Source: Bradyrhizobium sp. CCBAU 53340
GTDB taxonomy: Bacteria; Pseudomonadota; Alphaproteobacteria; Rhizobiales; Xanthobacteraceae
Direction: 5' to 3'
Assembly (NCBI RefSeq): GCF_015291645.1
Contig: NZ_CP030055.1
Span: 6,076,001 to 6,140,000 of the forward strand
DNA length: 64,000 nt
This document shows, one piece after another, positions 43,486 through 51,514 of the stretch. A program made the translations under genes and the position numbers. Each line of letters begins with the position of its first letter. Within the stretch, counting starts at the first letter, position 1. The notes below the pieces were generated by a model. It searched no databases. It was not told the DNA's origin and saw only the letters and a list, made by a program, of their open reading frames with translations.

Positions 43486-43599
43486 ATGTCCAGGCACCTG
43501 ACGCGAACCCATTTCGCGCGCGGTGTGGCCGGCGCGGTTTCCACGCTGGTCCTGTGCGCGACGGCGGCCTTCACCATCGCGTACCACTTCGCGCTGTGA
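43486..43599 (+). CDS. Small single-pass membrane protein (37 aa)
   Basis: MSRHLTRTHFARGVAGAVST followed by a hydrophobic LVLCATAAFTIAYHFAL helix. GGAG lies 5-8 nt before the ATG at 43486. It precedes by 12 nt another small membrane-anchored protein gene, so both may form one transcript. Unrecognised. Confidence 0.5.
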   Translation: MSRHLTRTHFARGVAGAVSTLVLCATAAFTIAYHFAL

Positions 43600-43611
43600 G
43601 GAAAGATTTCC

Positions 43612-43935
43612 ATGATGCCCGACCCAGAGGAGTCGGTAAGGCTGCAAGGCTACGGCGAGATGACGCTGCGCACGGCGGTCGCGACGGTGATGTTGCTTGC
43701 CCCGAACGAACGCGCGGATGCCGCGATCTTCCGCGTCCGTGACGGCGAGCGCCTGGCCTCAAGCGAGATCGCCGAACTCGCTTCGCAGTGGAACATCGCA
43801 CCGGCCGTCATCAGGTCGCCAAGACTCGTGCCCGGGCCGCACTGGTCAGACATCGTCCGCGGCATGGTGCGTGAGGCGCCGCTGCCGTCGCTGATGGTGG
43901 CATTTCTGCTAGGCGTGCTGGTGACCCGGAGGTAG
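43612..43935 (+). CDS. Hypothetical protein with C-terminal membrane anchor (107 aa)
   Basis: Soluble N-terminal part (SVRLQGYGEMTLRTAVATVM, then ERLASSEIAELASQWNIAPA) and one hydrophobic C-terminal helix (LPSLMVAFLLGVLVTRR), i.e. tail-anchored. GAGGAAAGATTTCC precedes the ATG. The family is not recognised. Confidence 0.6.
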   Translation: MMPDPEESVRLQGYGEMTLRTAVATVMLLAPNERADAAIFRVRDGERLASSEIAELASQWNIAPAVIRSPRLVPGPHWSDIVRGMVREAPLPSLMVAFLLGVLVTRR

Positions 43936-44121
43936 GCCTCTGACCTAGCCGCAACGCCGGACCGTAGATGCCGGCTCACGAAGAGCTATGCCGCGCGCAC
44001 AGCCCGCCCTGCGAGACCCAAATCGGCCGTGGACCCGCTCTCAAAATCGTTGCAAAAAGGCGCCCAGAGGCGCTGGCGGCCAGTCCGCCAAGCCTTTGGA
44101 AAACGTCAACTTTTGGAAGAA

Positions 44122-44198
44122 TGGTCGGAGTGGCAGGATTCGAACCTGCGACCCCTGCGTCCCGAACGCAGTGCTCTACCGGGCTGAGCCACACTCCG
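44122..44198 (-). tRNA. tRNA-Pro (anticodon CGG)
   Basis: On the minus strand a 77-nt tRNA reads CGGAGTGTGGCTCAGCCCGG at the 5' end; acceptor stem CGGAGTG/CACTCCG, D-arm, anticodon loop TTCGGGA with anticodon CGG, T-arm with GGTTCGAATCC and an encoded 3' CCA. It decodes proline codon CCG. Confidence 0.95.
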
Positions 44199-44266
44199 AC
44201 AAGAGGCCGGCTTATAGCGTCGGGTTTGGCGCACCGCAAGCGGCCGAGCTGAGGAATTTTGTCCCT

Positions 44267-45256
44267 GTGAAGACAGGTCTTGAAACACTGGTTTTATCGG
44301 CCGGCCGCGCCGCCGCCGAGGCCGCCGCCCGGACCCTGGCTGCCGGCGGGCTGGTCGCGTTTCCGACCGAGACGGTCTATGGGCTCGGCGCGGACGCCGC
44401 CAATGCCACCGCGGTCGCCCACATCTACAGTGCCAAGGGCCGGCCGGCCTTCAATCCGCTGATCGCCCATGTCCCGGACCTTGCGGCCGCGCGGCGGATC
44501 GGTCGGTTCGATGCACGCGCCCTGAGGCTTGCCGAAGCGTTCTGGCCGGGGCCGCTGACGCTGGTGGTGCCGAAGAGCGAGGGCTGCCCGGTCTCTGATC
44601 TCGCCACGGCGGGCCTCGACACCGTCGCGATCCGCATCCCCGCCCATCCCGCGGCAGAGGCGATCCTGCGCGCCTTTGGCGGGGCCGTGGTGGCGCCATC
44701 GGCCAATATCTCGGGCCACGTCTCGCCGACGCAGGCCGCGCATGTCGAGAGCGACCTTGCAGGACGGATCGACCTGATCGTCGATGGCGGGCCAGTTACG
44801 GTCGGCGTCGAATCCACCATCGTCGGGTGCTTCGAGGCGCCGCTGCTGCTGCGGCCCGGCGGGCTTTCGCGCGAACGGATCGAGGCGGTGCTGGGCATGC
44901 CCTTAGCGCGACCGCCGGTAGACACCGAGAGCGACGACAGTCAGCCGCTGGCACCGGGCATGCTGGCCTCGCATTACGCGCCGCGCGCGACCGTGCGGCT
45001 TCACGCGCAGGACGTCGCGCCCGGCGAGGCCCTGCTGGCTTTCGGCCCCGATCGCGTGCCCGGCCAGGAGGCCGCCGCCGCTGTCATGAATTTGTCGCCC
45101 GCAGCCGATCTCGATGAAGCCGCCGCCAATCTGTTCGGCTATCTTCGCAACCTCGATGCGAAGGCGCCGAAGGCGATTGCCGTGATGACGGTTCCGGACG
45201 AAGGTCTGGGCGAGGCGATCAACGACCGACTGCGGCGAGCTGCGGTGGCAAGATAA
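44267..45256 (+). CDS. L-threonylcarbamoyladenylate synthase (TsaC/Sua5 type)
   Basis: A 329-aa protein with an N-terminal Sua5/YciO/YrdC domain (PTETVYGLGADA, KGRPAFNPLIAHV, WPGPLTLVV, PSANISG) and a C-terminal Sua5 domain (LAPGMLASHYAP). It makes threonylcarbamoyl-AMP for the t6A modification of tRNAs reading ANN codons. The start is GTG 44267 with GAGGA upstream; the open frame continues back through the tRNA-Pro but that part cannot be coding. Transcribed divergently from the tRNA. Confidence 0.9.
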   Translation: MKTGLETLVLSAGRAAAEAAARTLAAGGLVAFPTETVYGLGADAANATAVAHIYSAKGRPAFNPLIAHVPDLAAARRIGRFDARALRLAEAFWPGPLTLVVPKSEGCPVSDLATAGLDTVAIRIPAHPAAEAILRAFGGAVVAPSANISGHVSPTQAAHVESDLAGRIDLIVDGGPVTVGVESTIVGCFEAPLLLRPGGLSRERIEAVLGMPLARPPVDTESDDSQPLAPGMLASHYAPRATVRLHAQDVAPGEALLAFGPDRVPGQEAAAAVMNLSPAADLDEAAANLFGYLRNLDAKAPKAIAVMTVPDEGLGEAINDRLRRAAVAR

Positions 45257-45273
45257 GAAGTAGAGACGAGACA

Positions 45274-46701
45274 ATGAACATTAATCAATCCGCCACCCCG
45301 CCACTTGCGCCCGAGCTGATCGACCAATTCCGCAAGATCGTCGGCGACAAGCACGCCATCACCGATGCTGCCGACATCGAGGCTTACGTCACCGAGGAGC
45401 GTAATCTGTTCCACGGCCGCTCGCCGCTTGTGCTGCGCCCGGGCTCGACGGCGGAAGTGTCCGCGATCTGCAAGCTCGCCTCCGAGCATAAAATCGCGCT
45501 GGTGCCGCAGGGCGGCAATACCGGTCTCGTCGGCGGTCAGACGCCGCACAATGGCGAGGTGGTGGTGTCGCTGCGTCGCCTGGACAAGATCCGCGAAGTC
45601 GACACCGCCTCCAACACCATGACGGTCGAAGCCGGCGTGGTGCTGCAGATCGCGCAAGCGAAGGCGTCCGACATGGACCGGCTGTTTCCGCTGTCGCTGG
45701 GCGCGGAAGGGAGCTGCACCATTGGCGGCAATCTCTCGACCAATGCCGGCGGCACCGCGGCGCTCGCCTATGGCGTGGCGCGCGAGATGGCGCTGGGGCT
45801 GGAAGTGGTGCTCGCCGACGGGCGCGTGCTCAACGTGCTGTCAAAGTTGAAGAAGGACAACACCGGCTACAATCTGCACAACCTCTTCATCGGCGCGGAA
45901 GGCACGCTCGGCATCATCACCGCAGCAACGCTCAAATTGTTTCCGAAGCCGCGCGCGATCGAGACCGCCTATGTCGGGCTGAAGTCGCCGGCGGCGGCGC
46001 TGAAGCTGCTCACGATCGCGCAGAGCGAAGCCGCCAATGCGCTGACCAGCTTCGAGCTGCTCTCGGAGATGGCGGTGGACTTCTCGGTCCGCCACGGCAT
46101 TGACGTGCGCGATCCCCTCAGCGAGAAACATCCCTGGTACGTGCTGATGGAATTGTCCTCTCCGAGCGACGACGCCCGCACGCCGCTGGAGACGATCCTG
46201 ACCCGCGCCATGGAGGAAGAGATCGTCGACGATGCCGTGATCGCGGCCAACCTCACCCAGCGCAGCAATTTCTGGAAGCTCCGCGAGGAGATGTCGGCGG
46301 CGCAGAAGCCCGAGGGCGGCTCGATCAAGCACGACATCTCGGTGCCCGTCGCCGCGGTGCCTGCGTTCATCGAGGAAGCGAACGCCGCTGTGGTGAAGCT
46401 GATCCCGGGTGCGCGGCCGGTGCCGTTCGGCCATCTCGGCGACGGCAATCTGCATTACAATGTCAGCCAGCCGATCGGCGCCAATACCGCGGATTTCCTC
46501 GCGGGCTGGCACGAGATGAACGCTGTCGTGTTCGAGATCGTCTTGCGCATGGGCGGCTCGATCTCGGCCGAGCATGGCATCGGCGTGCTCAAGCGCGACG
46601 AGCTGCCTGAGGTGAAGGACAAGACCGCGATCGAGCTGATGCGGTCGATCAAGGCGATGCTCGATCCGCTGGGCATCATGAATCCGGGGAAAGTGCTGTA
46701 G
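45274..46701 (+). CDS. FAD-linked D-2-hydroxy acid dehydrogenase (GlcD/D2HGDH family)
   Basis: A 475-aa flavoprotein. The FAD-binding PCMH domain (about 40-220) has VPQGGNTGLVGGQTP and GGNLSTNAGG; the C-terminal FAD-oxidase domain has FGHLGDGNLHYNVSQP and SAEHGIGVLKR. The family oxidises D-lactate, glycolate or D-2-hydroxyglutarate with a quinone or other acceptor. Substrate not resolvable here. Starts 17 nt after the tsaC-like gene and is followed 2 nt later by a GNAT gene, so it sits in an operon. Confidence 0.9.
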   Translation: MNINQSATPPLAPELIDQFRKIVGDKHAITDAADIEAYVTEERNLFHGRSPLVLRPGSTAEVSAICKLASEHKIALVPQGGNTGLVGGQTPHNGEVVVSLRRLDKIREVDTASNTMTVEAGVVLQIAQAKASDMDRLFPLSLGAEGSCTIGGNLSTNAGGTAALAYGVAREMALGLEVVLADGRVLNVLSKLKKDNTGYNLHNLFIGAEGTLGIITAATLKLFPKPRAIETAYVGLKSPAAALKLLTIAQSEAANALTSFELLSEMAVDFSVRHGIDVRDPLSEKHPWYVLMELSSPSDDARTPLETILTRAMEEEIVDDAVIAANLTQRSNFWKLREEMSAAQKPEGGSIKHDISVPVAAVPAFIEEANAAVVKLIPGARPVPFGHLGDGNLHYNVSQPIGANTADFLAGWHEMNAVVFEIVLRMGGSISAEHGIGVLKRDELPEVKDKTAIELMRSIKAMLDPLGIMNPGKVL

Positions 46702-46703
46702 GC

Positions 46704-47135
46704 ATGTCCGCTCTCAAGATCGATGCGATCAACGATACCGATGTCGAGCTGGTGGTGACGCTGTGGCAGCGCTGCGGCCTGACACGCCCTTGGAACGATC
46801 CGCATGCCGATATCGCGCTGGCACGGCGGCGCGAGAACTCGACGGTGCTTGTCGGCCGCGACAACGGCGCGATCGTGGCGACCGTCATGGTCGGCCATGA
46901 CGGTCATCGCGGCTGGGTCTATTACGTCGCGGTCGACCCCGATGGCCGCAAGCGCGGCTATGGCCGCGCGATCATGGCGGCGGCGGAGGACTGGCTGCGC
47001 GCCGCCGGCATAGCCAAGCTGCAGCTGCTGGTCCGCCGCGAGAATGCGCAGGCCAGTGCGTTCTACCAGTCGCTGGCGTTCGAGGAATCGACCTCGGTGA
47101 TGTTCCAGAAGTGGCTCGACGGCCGCGAACACTGA
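46704..47135 (+). CDS. GNAT family N-acetyltransferase (YpeA-like)
   Basis: A 143-aa GNAT protein. It has the YpeA-like start (VTLWQRCGLTRPWNDPHADI), the GYDGHRG-like segment GHDGHRGWVYYVAVDP and the acetyl-CoA-binding RKRGYGRAIM loop. Acetylates an unknown small molecule or protein. Only 2 nt separate it from the upstream dehydrogenase. Confidence 0.87.
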   Translation: MSALKIDAINDTDVELVVTLWQRCGLTRPWNDPHADIALARRRENSTVLVGRDNGAIVATVMVGHDGHRGWVYYVAVDPDGRKRGYGRAIMAAAEDWLRAAGIAKLQLLVRRENAQASAFYQSLAFEESTSVMFQKWLDGREH

Positions 47136-47144
47136 AAGACAGCA

Positions 47145-47726
47145 ATGACCATTTCCGATCGCGTTCGCATCAAGGACGTCCGCGTGCTCTCGAACGGCTG
47201 GACCACGCTGAAGAGCACCACGTTCGACTACCGCCGCGGCAATGGCGAATGGCAGACGCAGAAGCGCGAGACCTATGAGCGCGACAACGCCGCCGCTATC
47301 CTGCCCTACAATCGCGTCGGGCGCAGCGTGATCCTGGTGCGCCAGTTCCGCCTGCCCGCTTTCATCCGCGGCTACGACGATCTGCTGATCGAAGCGGCCG
47401 CCGGCGTGCTGGACAATGCTTCGCCGGAGGAGCGTATCCGTGCCGAGGCCGAGGAAGAGACCGGCTATCGGCTGCACGACGTGCACAAAGTGTTCGAAGC
47501 CTTCATGAGCCCGGGCGCCATCACCGAGAAGCTGCATTTCTTCGTCGCCGAGTATGAGCCGCACATGCGGGTTGGCGACGGCGGCGGCCTCGAGCACGAG
47601 GGCGAGGACATCGAGGTGCTGGAGCTCGGCATCGACGAGGCGCTGGCGATGATCGCCGACGGCAGGATCATCGACGCCAAGGCGATCATGCTGCTGCAGT
47701 ATGTGGCGCTGCACGTGTTCAGGTAG
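47145..47726 (+). CDS. Nudix hydrolase, NudK-like (GDP-mannose pyrophosphatase type)
   Basis: A 193-aa protein. AILPYNRVGRSVILVRQFRLPAF and EAAAGVLDNASPEERIRAEA, then EEETGYRL, give the NudK/ADP-ribose pyrophosphatase pattern; SPGAITEKLHFFVAEY follows. The first Glu of the Nudix box is Ser in this protein (GVLDNAS), while the REUXEE part is mostly retained. Hydrolyses nucleotide sugars such as GDP-mannose (inference). Last gene of a three-gene unit; a palindromic repeat follows. Confidence 0.87.
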   Translation: MTISDRVRIKDVRVLSNGWTTLKSTTFDYRRGNGEWQTQKRETYERDNAAAILPYNRVGRSVILVRQFRLPAFIRGYDDLLIEAAAGVLDNASPEERIRAEAEEETGYRLHDVHKVFEAFMSPGAITEKLHFFVAEYEPHMRVGDGGGLEHEGEDIEVLELGIDEALAMIADGRIIDAKAIMLLQYVALHVFR

Positions 47727-47738
47727 GCGTGCTGTTCA

Positions 47739-47921
47739 CCCTCCCCTGGAGGGGGAGGGTCGATCGCGCGCAGCGCGAGCGGGGTGGGGTGATCTCTCCA
47801 CTCGGGCACTGTTGGATGCGAAGAGACCGTCACCCCACCCCATCTCTCATTTCGCTACGCTCAATGTGAGCCGACCCACGGGCGAGCTACGCTCGTCCCG
47901 GACCCCTCCAGGGGAGGGTAA
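47739..47921. repeat. Long imperfect palindrome (REP-like), family C
   Basis: ACCCTCCCCTGGAGG at the left end is mirrored by CCCCTCCAGGGGAGGGT at the right end, with inner hairpins (GGGGTGGGGTGA...TCACCCCACCCC). It fills most of the 317-bp gap between the Nudix gene and the GrdB-like gene; the rest shows nothing recognisable. Confidence 0.78.
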
Positions 47922-48043
47922 GAGGCGTTCGCCGCGCGGCACCATCCTCATCTGCAATTCAGACCTGCGCCGCCGCTCCCCCGGTTGAGCAACCTCAAAA
48001 CTATCTCTAGTCTGGCGCTAACCAAGAACCAGGAGACGCGCCC

Positions 48044-48985
48044 ATGTCCGCTGATGAGTCCGCTCCGCGCGACGACGAATTCGGCTTTGCGCCCGATTAT
48101 GATTCCCCCATCCCCTATATGCAGCGCACGCGGGATTATTACAGCGCGATCGGCTACACCACGCCGTATCGCTGGGCGCATTACACCGCGGCGCCGTTCC
48201 AGCCGCTGAAGAAACCCCTGGCGAAGTCTCGCGTCACCATCATCACCACGGCCGCGCCTTACGATCCGGCCAAGGGCGACCAGGGCCCGGGCGCGGCGTA
48301 TAATGGCAGCGCGAAATTCTACCGGGTCTATGACGGCGACACGTCGAAAGCGCATGATCTGCGCATCTCCCATATCGGCTACGACCGCAAGCACACCTCG
48401 GCAACCGACAACGGCACCTGGTTTCCGCTGCCGCAGCTTCTGAAGGCCGCCGCTGCAGGTCGCATCGGCGAAGTTGCGCCGCGCTTCTTCGGCGCGCCGA
48501 CCAACCGCAGCCACCGCATCACGCTGGACACCGACGCGCCGGAGATCCTGGCACGCTGTCTCGCTGACAAGGTCGACGTTGCCGTGCTGGTGCCGAATTG
48601 TCCGGTCTGCCACCAGACCACCGCGCTGGTGGCGCGGCATCTCGAGGCCAATGGCATTCCAACCGTGATCATGGGCTGCGCCAAGGACATCATCGAGCAC
48701 GCCACGGTCCCGCGCTTCCTGTTCAGCGATTTCCCGCTCGGCAATTCCGCCGGCAAGCCGCACGACGTCGCCTCGCAGGCGCAGACTCTGGAGCTCGCGC
48801 TCAAGCTGTTGGAGAGCGCGAGCGGCCCGCAGACCACGATGCAGTCGCCGCTGCGCTGGAGCGGGGACGCGTCCTGGAAGCTGGACTACAACAACGTCGC
48901 GCAGCTGTCGCCGGAGGAGCTCGCCCGCCGCCGCGCCGAATTCGACAAGCAGAAGGAGATTGCGCGCGGCAACCGCGCCGCCTGA
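48044..48985 (+). CDS. Glycine/sarcosine/betaine reductase selenoprotein B-like protein
   Basis: A 313-aa protein similar in pattern to GrdB/PrdB-type reductase subunits: RVTIITTAAPYDPAKGDQGP, DLRISHIGYDRKHTSATDNG and LVPNCPVCHQTTALVARHLE. In anaerobic reductases a selenocysteine sits at the active site; here a Cys-x-x-Cys (CPVC) is at that place and there is no sign of a UGA-Sec. The reaction in this organism is unknown. It lies 35 nt upstream of a class III CoA-transferase gene, suggesting a joint pathway. Confidence 0.8.
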   Translation: MSADESAPRDDEFGFAPDYDSPIPYMQRTRDYYSAIGYTTPYRWAHYTAAPFQPLKKPLAKSRVTIITTAAPYDPAKGDQGPGAAYNGSAKFYRVYDGDTSKAHDLRISHIGYDRKHTSATDNGTWFPLPQLLKAAAAGRIGEVAPRFFGAPTNRSHRITLDTDAPEILARCLADKVDVAVLVPNCPVCHQTTALVARHLEANGIPTVIMGCAKDIIEHATVPRFLFSDFPLGNSAGKPHDVASQAQTLELALKLLESASGPQTTMQSPLRWSGDASWKLDYNNVAQLSPEELARRRAEFDKQKEIARGNRAA

Positions 48986-49020
48986 CATCTTCCAATAACA
49001 ACAAACAAGGGGAGAGCGAC

Positions 49021-50214
49021 GTGACGCGACCGTTCGAAGGCGTGAAGATCCTGGACTTCACGCAAGTGCTGGCCGGCCCCTATGCGAGCTATCAGCTCGC
49101 GCTGTTGGGAGCCGACGTCATCAAGGTCGAGCGGCGCGAGGGCGAGGACATGCGCCGCACGCCGCTCAGCCGCGAATGGGCCGAGCGCGGGCTGGCGCCG
49201 GCGTTCCAGGCCATCAATGGCAACAAGCGCAGCCTGACGCTCGATCTGCAAAAGCCCGACGCGATCGCGATCGTGAAGAAGCTTGCCGCGACAGTCGACG
49301 TCGTCATGGAGAACTTCCGCCCGGGCGTGATGGACAAGCTCGGCATCGGCTACGAGGCGCTGTCGGCGATCAATCCGAAGCTGATCTATTGCGCGGTCTC
49401 AGGCTTTGGCCAGACCGGCCCCGATCGCTTGCGGCCCGGCTACGACGGCAAGATGCAGGCGCTGTCGGGCATCATGGCGATCACCGGTCACCCCTCGACG
49501 GGCCCGACGCGCGCCGGCTTTGCCGTGTGCGACGTGCTGTCGGGCGCAACGGCCGCGTTCGCGGTATCGAGCGCGCTCTACCAGCGCGACCGCACCGGCA
49601 AAGGCCAACTCGTCGACGTCTCCATGCTGGAGGCAACGCTGGCGTTTCTCTCGGGACAGATCGCGGACTGGTCGGTCGCCGGCCATCGGCAGCAGCTATC
49701 GGGCAACCAGGCCGTCAGCCGCAAGACCACGGCCAATCTGTTCAAAGCGGGTGACGGTCATATCCTGCTCGCCGTCAACAACGAGAAGCAGTACCGCGCG
49801 CTGATGGCCGCGCTCGGGCGAGAGGACACGCTGTCAGATCCACGCTTCGCCGACTGGTTCTCCCGCAACGAAAACGAACCGGCGCTACGCGCCATCATCG
49901 AGGAAGCGCTGGCGAAACGGCCCGCGCGCGAGTGGGAGACGATCCTCGAGGACGCCGGCGCACCCTGCGCCAGCATCTGGAAGGTCGAGGAGGTGATCGA
50001 CCACCCGCAGATCAAGGCACGCGGCGCGATCCAGGAGCTGGATACGCCCTACGGCCGCCTGCGCTTTGCCGGCAGCGGCTTCAAGCTCGCCCATGGCGGC
50101 GGCAAGCTCGACCGGATGGCGCCGGTGCTGGGGGCGGATACGGATGCGGTGCTGGGCGAGCTGGGCTTTGAGGCGACAGAGATCGCGGCGCTGAGGGCGC
50201 GAGAGATTGTTTGA
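49021..50214 (+). CDS. CaiB/BaiF (class III) CoA-transferase
   Basis: A 397-aa protein with family motifs FEGVKILDFTQVLAGPYASY, LGADVIKVERREGEDMR, NGNKRSLTLDLQKP and YDGKMQALSGIM. Class III enzymes move CoA between acyl-CoA and carboxylic acids via an active-site Asp. The start is GTG 49021, preceded by GGGGAGAGCGAC. Co-directional with the GrdB-like gene. Substrate unknown. Confidence 0.9.
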   Translation: MTRPFEGVKILDFTQVLAGPYASYQLALLGADVIKVERREGEDMRRTPLSREWAERGLAPAFQAINGNKRSLTLDLQKPDAIAIVKKLAATVDVVMENFRPGVMDKLGIGYEALSAINPKLIYCAVSGFGQTGPDRLRPGYDGKMQALSGIMAITGHPSTGPTRAGFAVCDVLSGATAAFAVSSALYQRDRTGKGQLVDVSMLEATLAFLSGQIADWSVAGHRQQLSGNQAVSRKTTANLFKAGDGHILLAVNNEKQYRALMAALGREDTLSDPRFADWFSRNENEPALRAIIEEALAKRPAREWETILEDAGAPCASIWKVEEVIDHPQIKARGAIQELDTPYGRLRFAGSGFKLAHGGGKLDRMAPVLGADTDAVLGELGFEATEIAALRAREIV

Positions 50215-50238
50215 GGCAGCGCGACAAGCTCCGCGACC

Positions 50239-50330
50239 GTAGGGTGGGCAAAGCGAAGCGTGCCCACGCATTTTTCGCGATCGAGAGAGATGGTGGGCAC
50301 GGCGCTTTCGCGCCTTTGCCCACCCCACAA
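50239..50330. repeat. Imperfect palindrome (REP-like), family D
   Basis: GTAGGGTGGGCAAAGCG at the left is mirrored by the GCCTTTGCCCACCCCAC right end, with an inner GCGTGCCCAC/GTGGGCACGGCG pair. The same family occurs at 60704-60797, and a reduced form at 51465-51502. Confidence 0.82.
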
Positions 50331-50362
50331 TATCGAGATCGTCCAAGCGCCTGCGAACTAAA

Positions 50363-50923
50363 TTAGATCGCCTTCGCCGCGACTTTGGCCGCGGCGAGGA
50401 TCTCGCGCCTGATGGCATCGTCCTTCACCGCACGCGCCATGTCGGCCGCGCCGGTCAGGATCGCCAGCAGCGCCAGCGCGCGCTGGCGCGCGTGCATGCC
50501 GCGAAAACCTTGCGAGACGAGGTCCGCGAGGCGCTCCAGCTCCCCCTGATAGACAGCGCGCGTTGCGGCATCCGAGCGCGCGACATCGGAGGAAAAGCTC
50601 GGCAGCGCGCAGGCTTCATCGAGGCCGACCTCCATCCGCTCACCGAGATAGAAATCGATGAACGGATCGCGCCAGCCGCTGCCATGTTGCGCCTGAAACT
50701 GGGCGATGCCGCCGCGCAGGAAGGCGAGCCCGTCCGCAACCGCGAGCCGGAACGCATCGGCCTTGGAGTCGAAATGGGCGTAGAACGCGCCCGAGGTGAG
50801 GCCCGCTCCCTTCGCGAGCGCGTCCACACCGGCGCCGCCGAACCCGCCGGTGCGGAAGCCGCGCCCGACGGCATCTGCCAGCCGCGCGCGCGCGTCGCCA
50901 TCGCTCTTCTTCGGTCGTGCCAT
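50363..50923 (-). CDS. TetR family regulator
   Basis: A 186-aa TetR protein: helix-turn-helix at about 10-55 (ARLADAVGRGFRTGGFGGAG; DALAKGAGLTSGAFYAHFDS), C-terminal domain related to the TetR_C_36/LmrA-like group. It is divergent from a tautomerase-like gene, with three copies of a 14-bp palindrome in between, so it probably represses that gene and itself. Inducer unknown. Confidence 0.9.
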   Translation of the reverse strand: MARPKKSDGDARARLADAVGRGFRTGGFGGAGVDALAKGAGLTSGAFYAHFDSKADAFRLAVADGLAFLRGGIAQFQAQHGSGWRDPFIDFYLGERMEVGLDEACALPSFSSDVARSDAATRAVYQGELERLADLVSQGFRGMHARQRALALLAILTGAADMARAVKDDAIRREILAAAKVAAKAI

Positions 50924-50939
50924 TGAAGGTCACCTCTCG

Positions 50940-51003
50940 ATAGCGATCGTTATATTACGCTTGACGAGATAACGATCGTTATGTTTTGTATAACGACCGT
51001 TAT
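50940..51003. promoter_or_regulatory. Three operator copies (ATAACGATCGTTAT-type)
   Basis: ATAGCGATCGTTAT at 50940-50953, the perfect palindrome ATAACGATCGTTAT at 50969-50982 and ATAACGACCGTTAT at 50990-51003. The three lie between the divergent TetR gene (start 50923) and the tautomerase-like gene (start 51029) and must be the TetR binding sites and overlap both promoters. Confidence 0.8.
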
Positions 51004-51028
51004 ATTACGGTTCAAAGGGAGACCTCAC

Positions 51029-51448
51029 ATGCCTATCCAGATCATCGTTCCCGAAGGTGCGCTGACGCCATCAGGAGAAGCCGAGGCGTTCGGCAAGCTG
51101 ACCGAACTGCTGCTGCGGCTGCACGGCCTGACCGGCAACCGCTTCATGACGCCGAACGTCATCGGCGAAGTCACCGTGGTGCCGAAGCGGCGCACCTATT
51201 CCGGCGGCAAGCCCGCCGACATCGCGGTGTTCGAGCTCAAGGTGCCGTCATTCGTGCTGCCGACGCAGGAGCTGAAGGACGCCTGGATATCGGAGGGAAC
51301 GGCCATCATCGAGAAGGCCGCCGAGGGACGCATCAAGCGCGAGCACATTTTCGCCAATGTCAGCTACGCCGTCGACGGCGGCTGGGGCATCGGCGGCGAG
51401 GCGTTCAGCAACGCCGCGCTTGGATCGGCGGTCGCCGCGGCGGCTTGA
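51029..51448 (+). CDS. Tautomerase-like protein (139 aa)
   Basis: The protein begins Met-Pro (MPIQIIVPEGALTPSGEAEA), leaving a possible catalytic N-terminal proline as in 4-oxalocrotonate tautomerases. It continues VIGEVTVVPKRRTYSGGKPA and HIFANVSYAVDGGWGIGGEA. Family assignment is moderate. GGGAGACC is the ribosome-binding site. Its expression should be induced through the divergent TetR regulator. An ATG further upstream (50981) lies inside the operator and is rejected. Confidence 0.72.
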   Translation: MPIQIIVPEGALTPSGEAEAFGKLTELLLRLHGLTGNRFMTPNVIGEVTVVPKRRTYSGGKPADIAVFELKVPSFVLPTQELKDAWISEGTAIIEKAAEGRIKREHIFANVSYAVDGGWGIGGEAFSNAALGSAVAAAA

Positions 51449-51464
51449 GTCAAATCATGGGACA

Positions 51465-51502
51465 GATGGTGGGCAAGGCGCGTTGCGCCTTTGCCCACCT
51501 TA
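51465..51502. repeat. Short REP-like hairpin, family D; possible terminator
   Basis: GGTGGGCAAGGCGC pairs with GCGCCTTTGCCCACC around a TT loop. It has the family D sequence and lies between the convergent tautomerase-like and SRAP genes, where it may also end transcription. Confidence 0.7.
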
Positions 51503-51514
51503 CCGCAGCGGTGC

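Noticed and set aside
43988..44266. N-terminal extension of the TsaC/Sua5 protein
   Set aside because: The open frame runs through the tRNA-Pro gene on the opposite strand and has no family similarity; the GTG at 44267 is the likely start.
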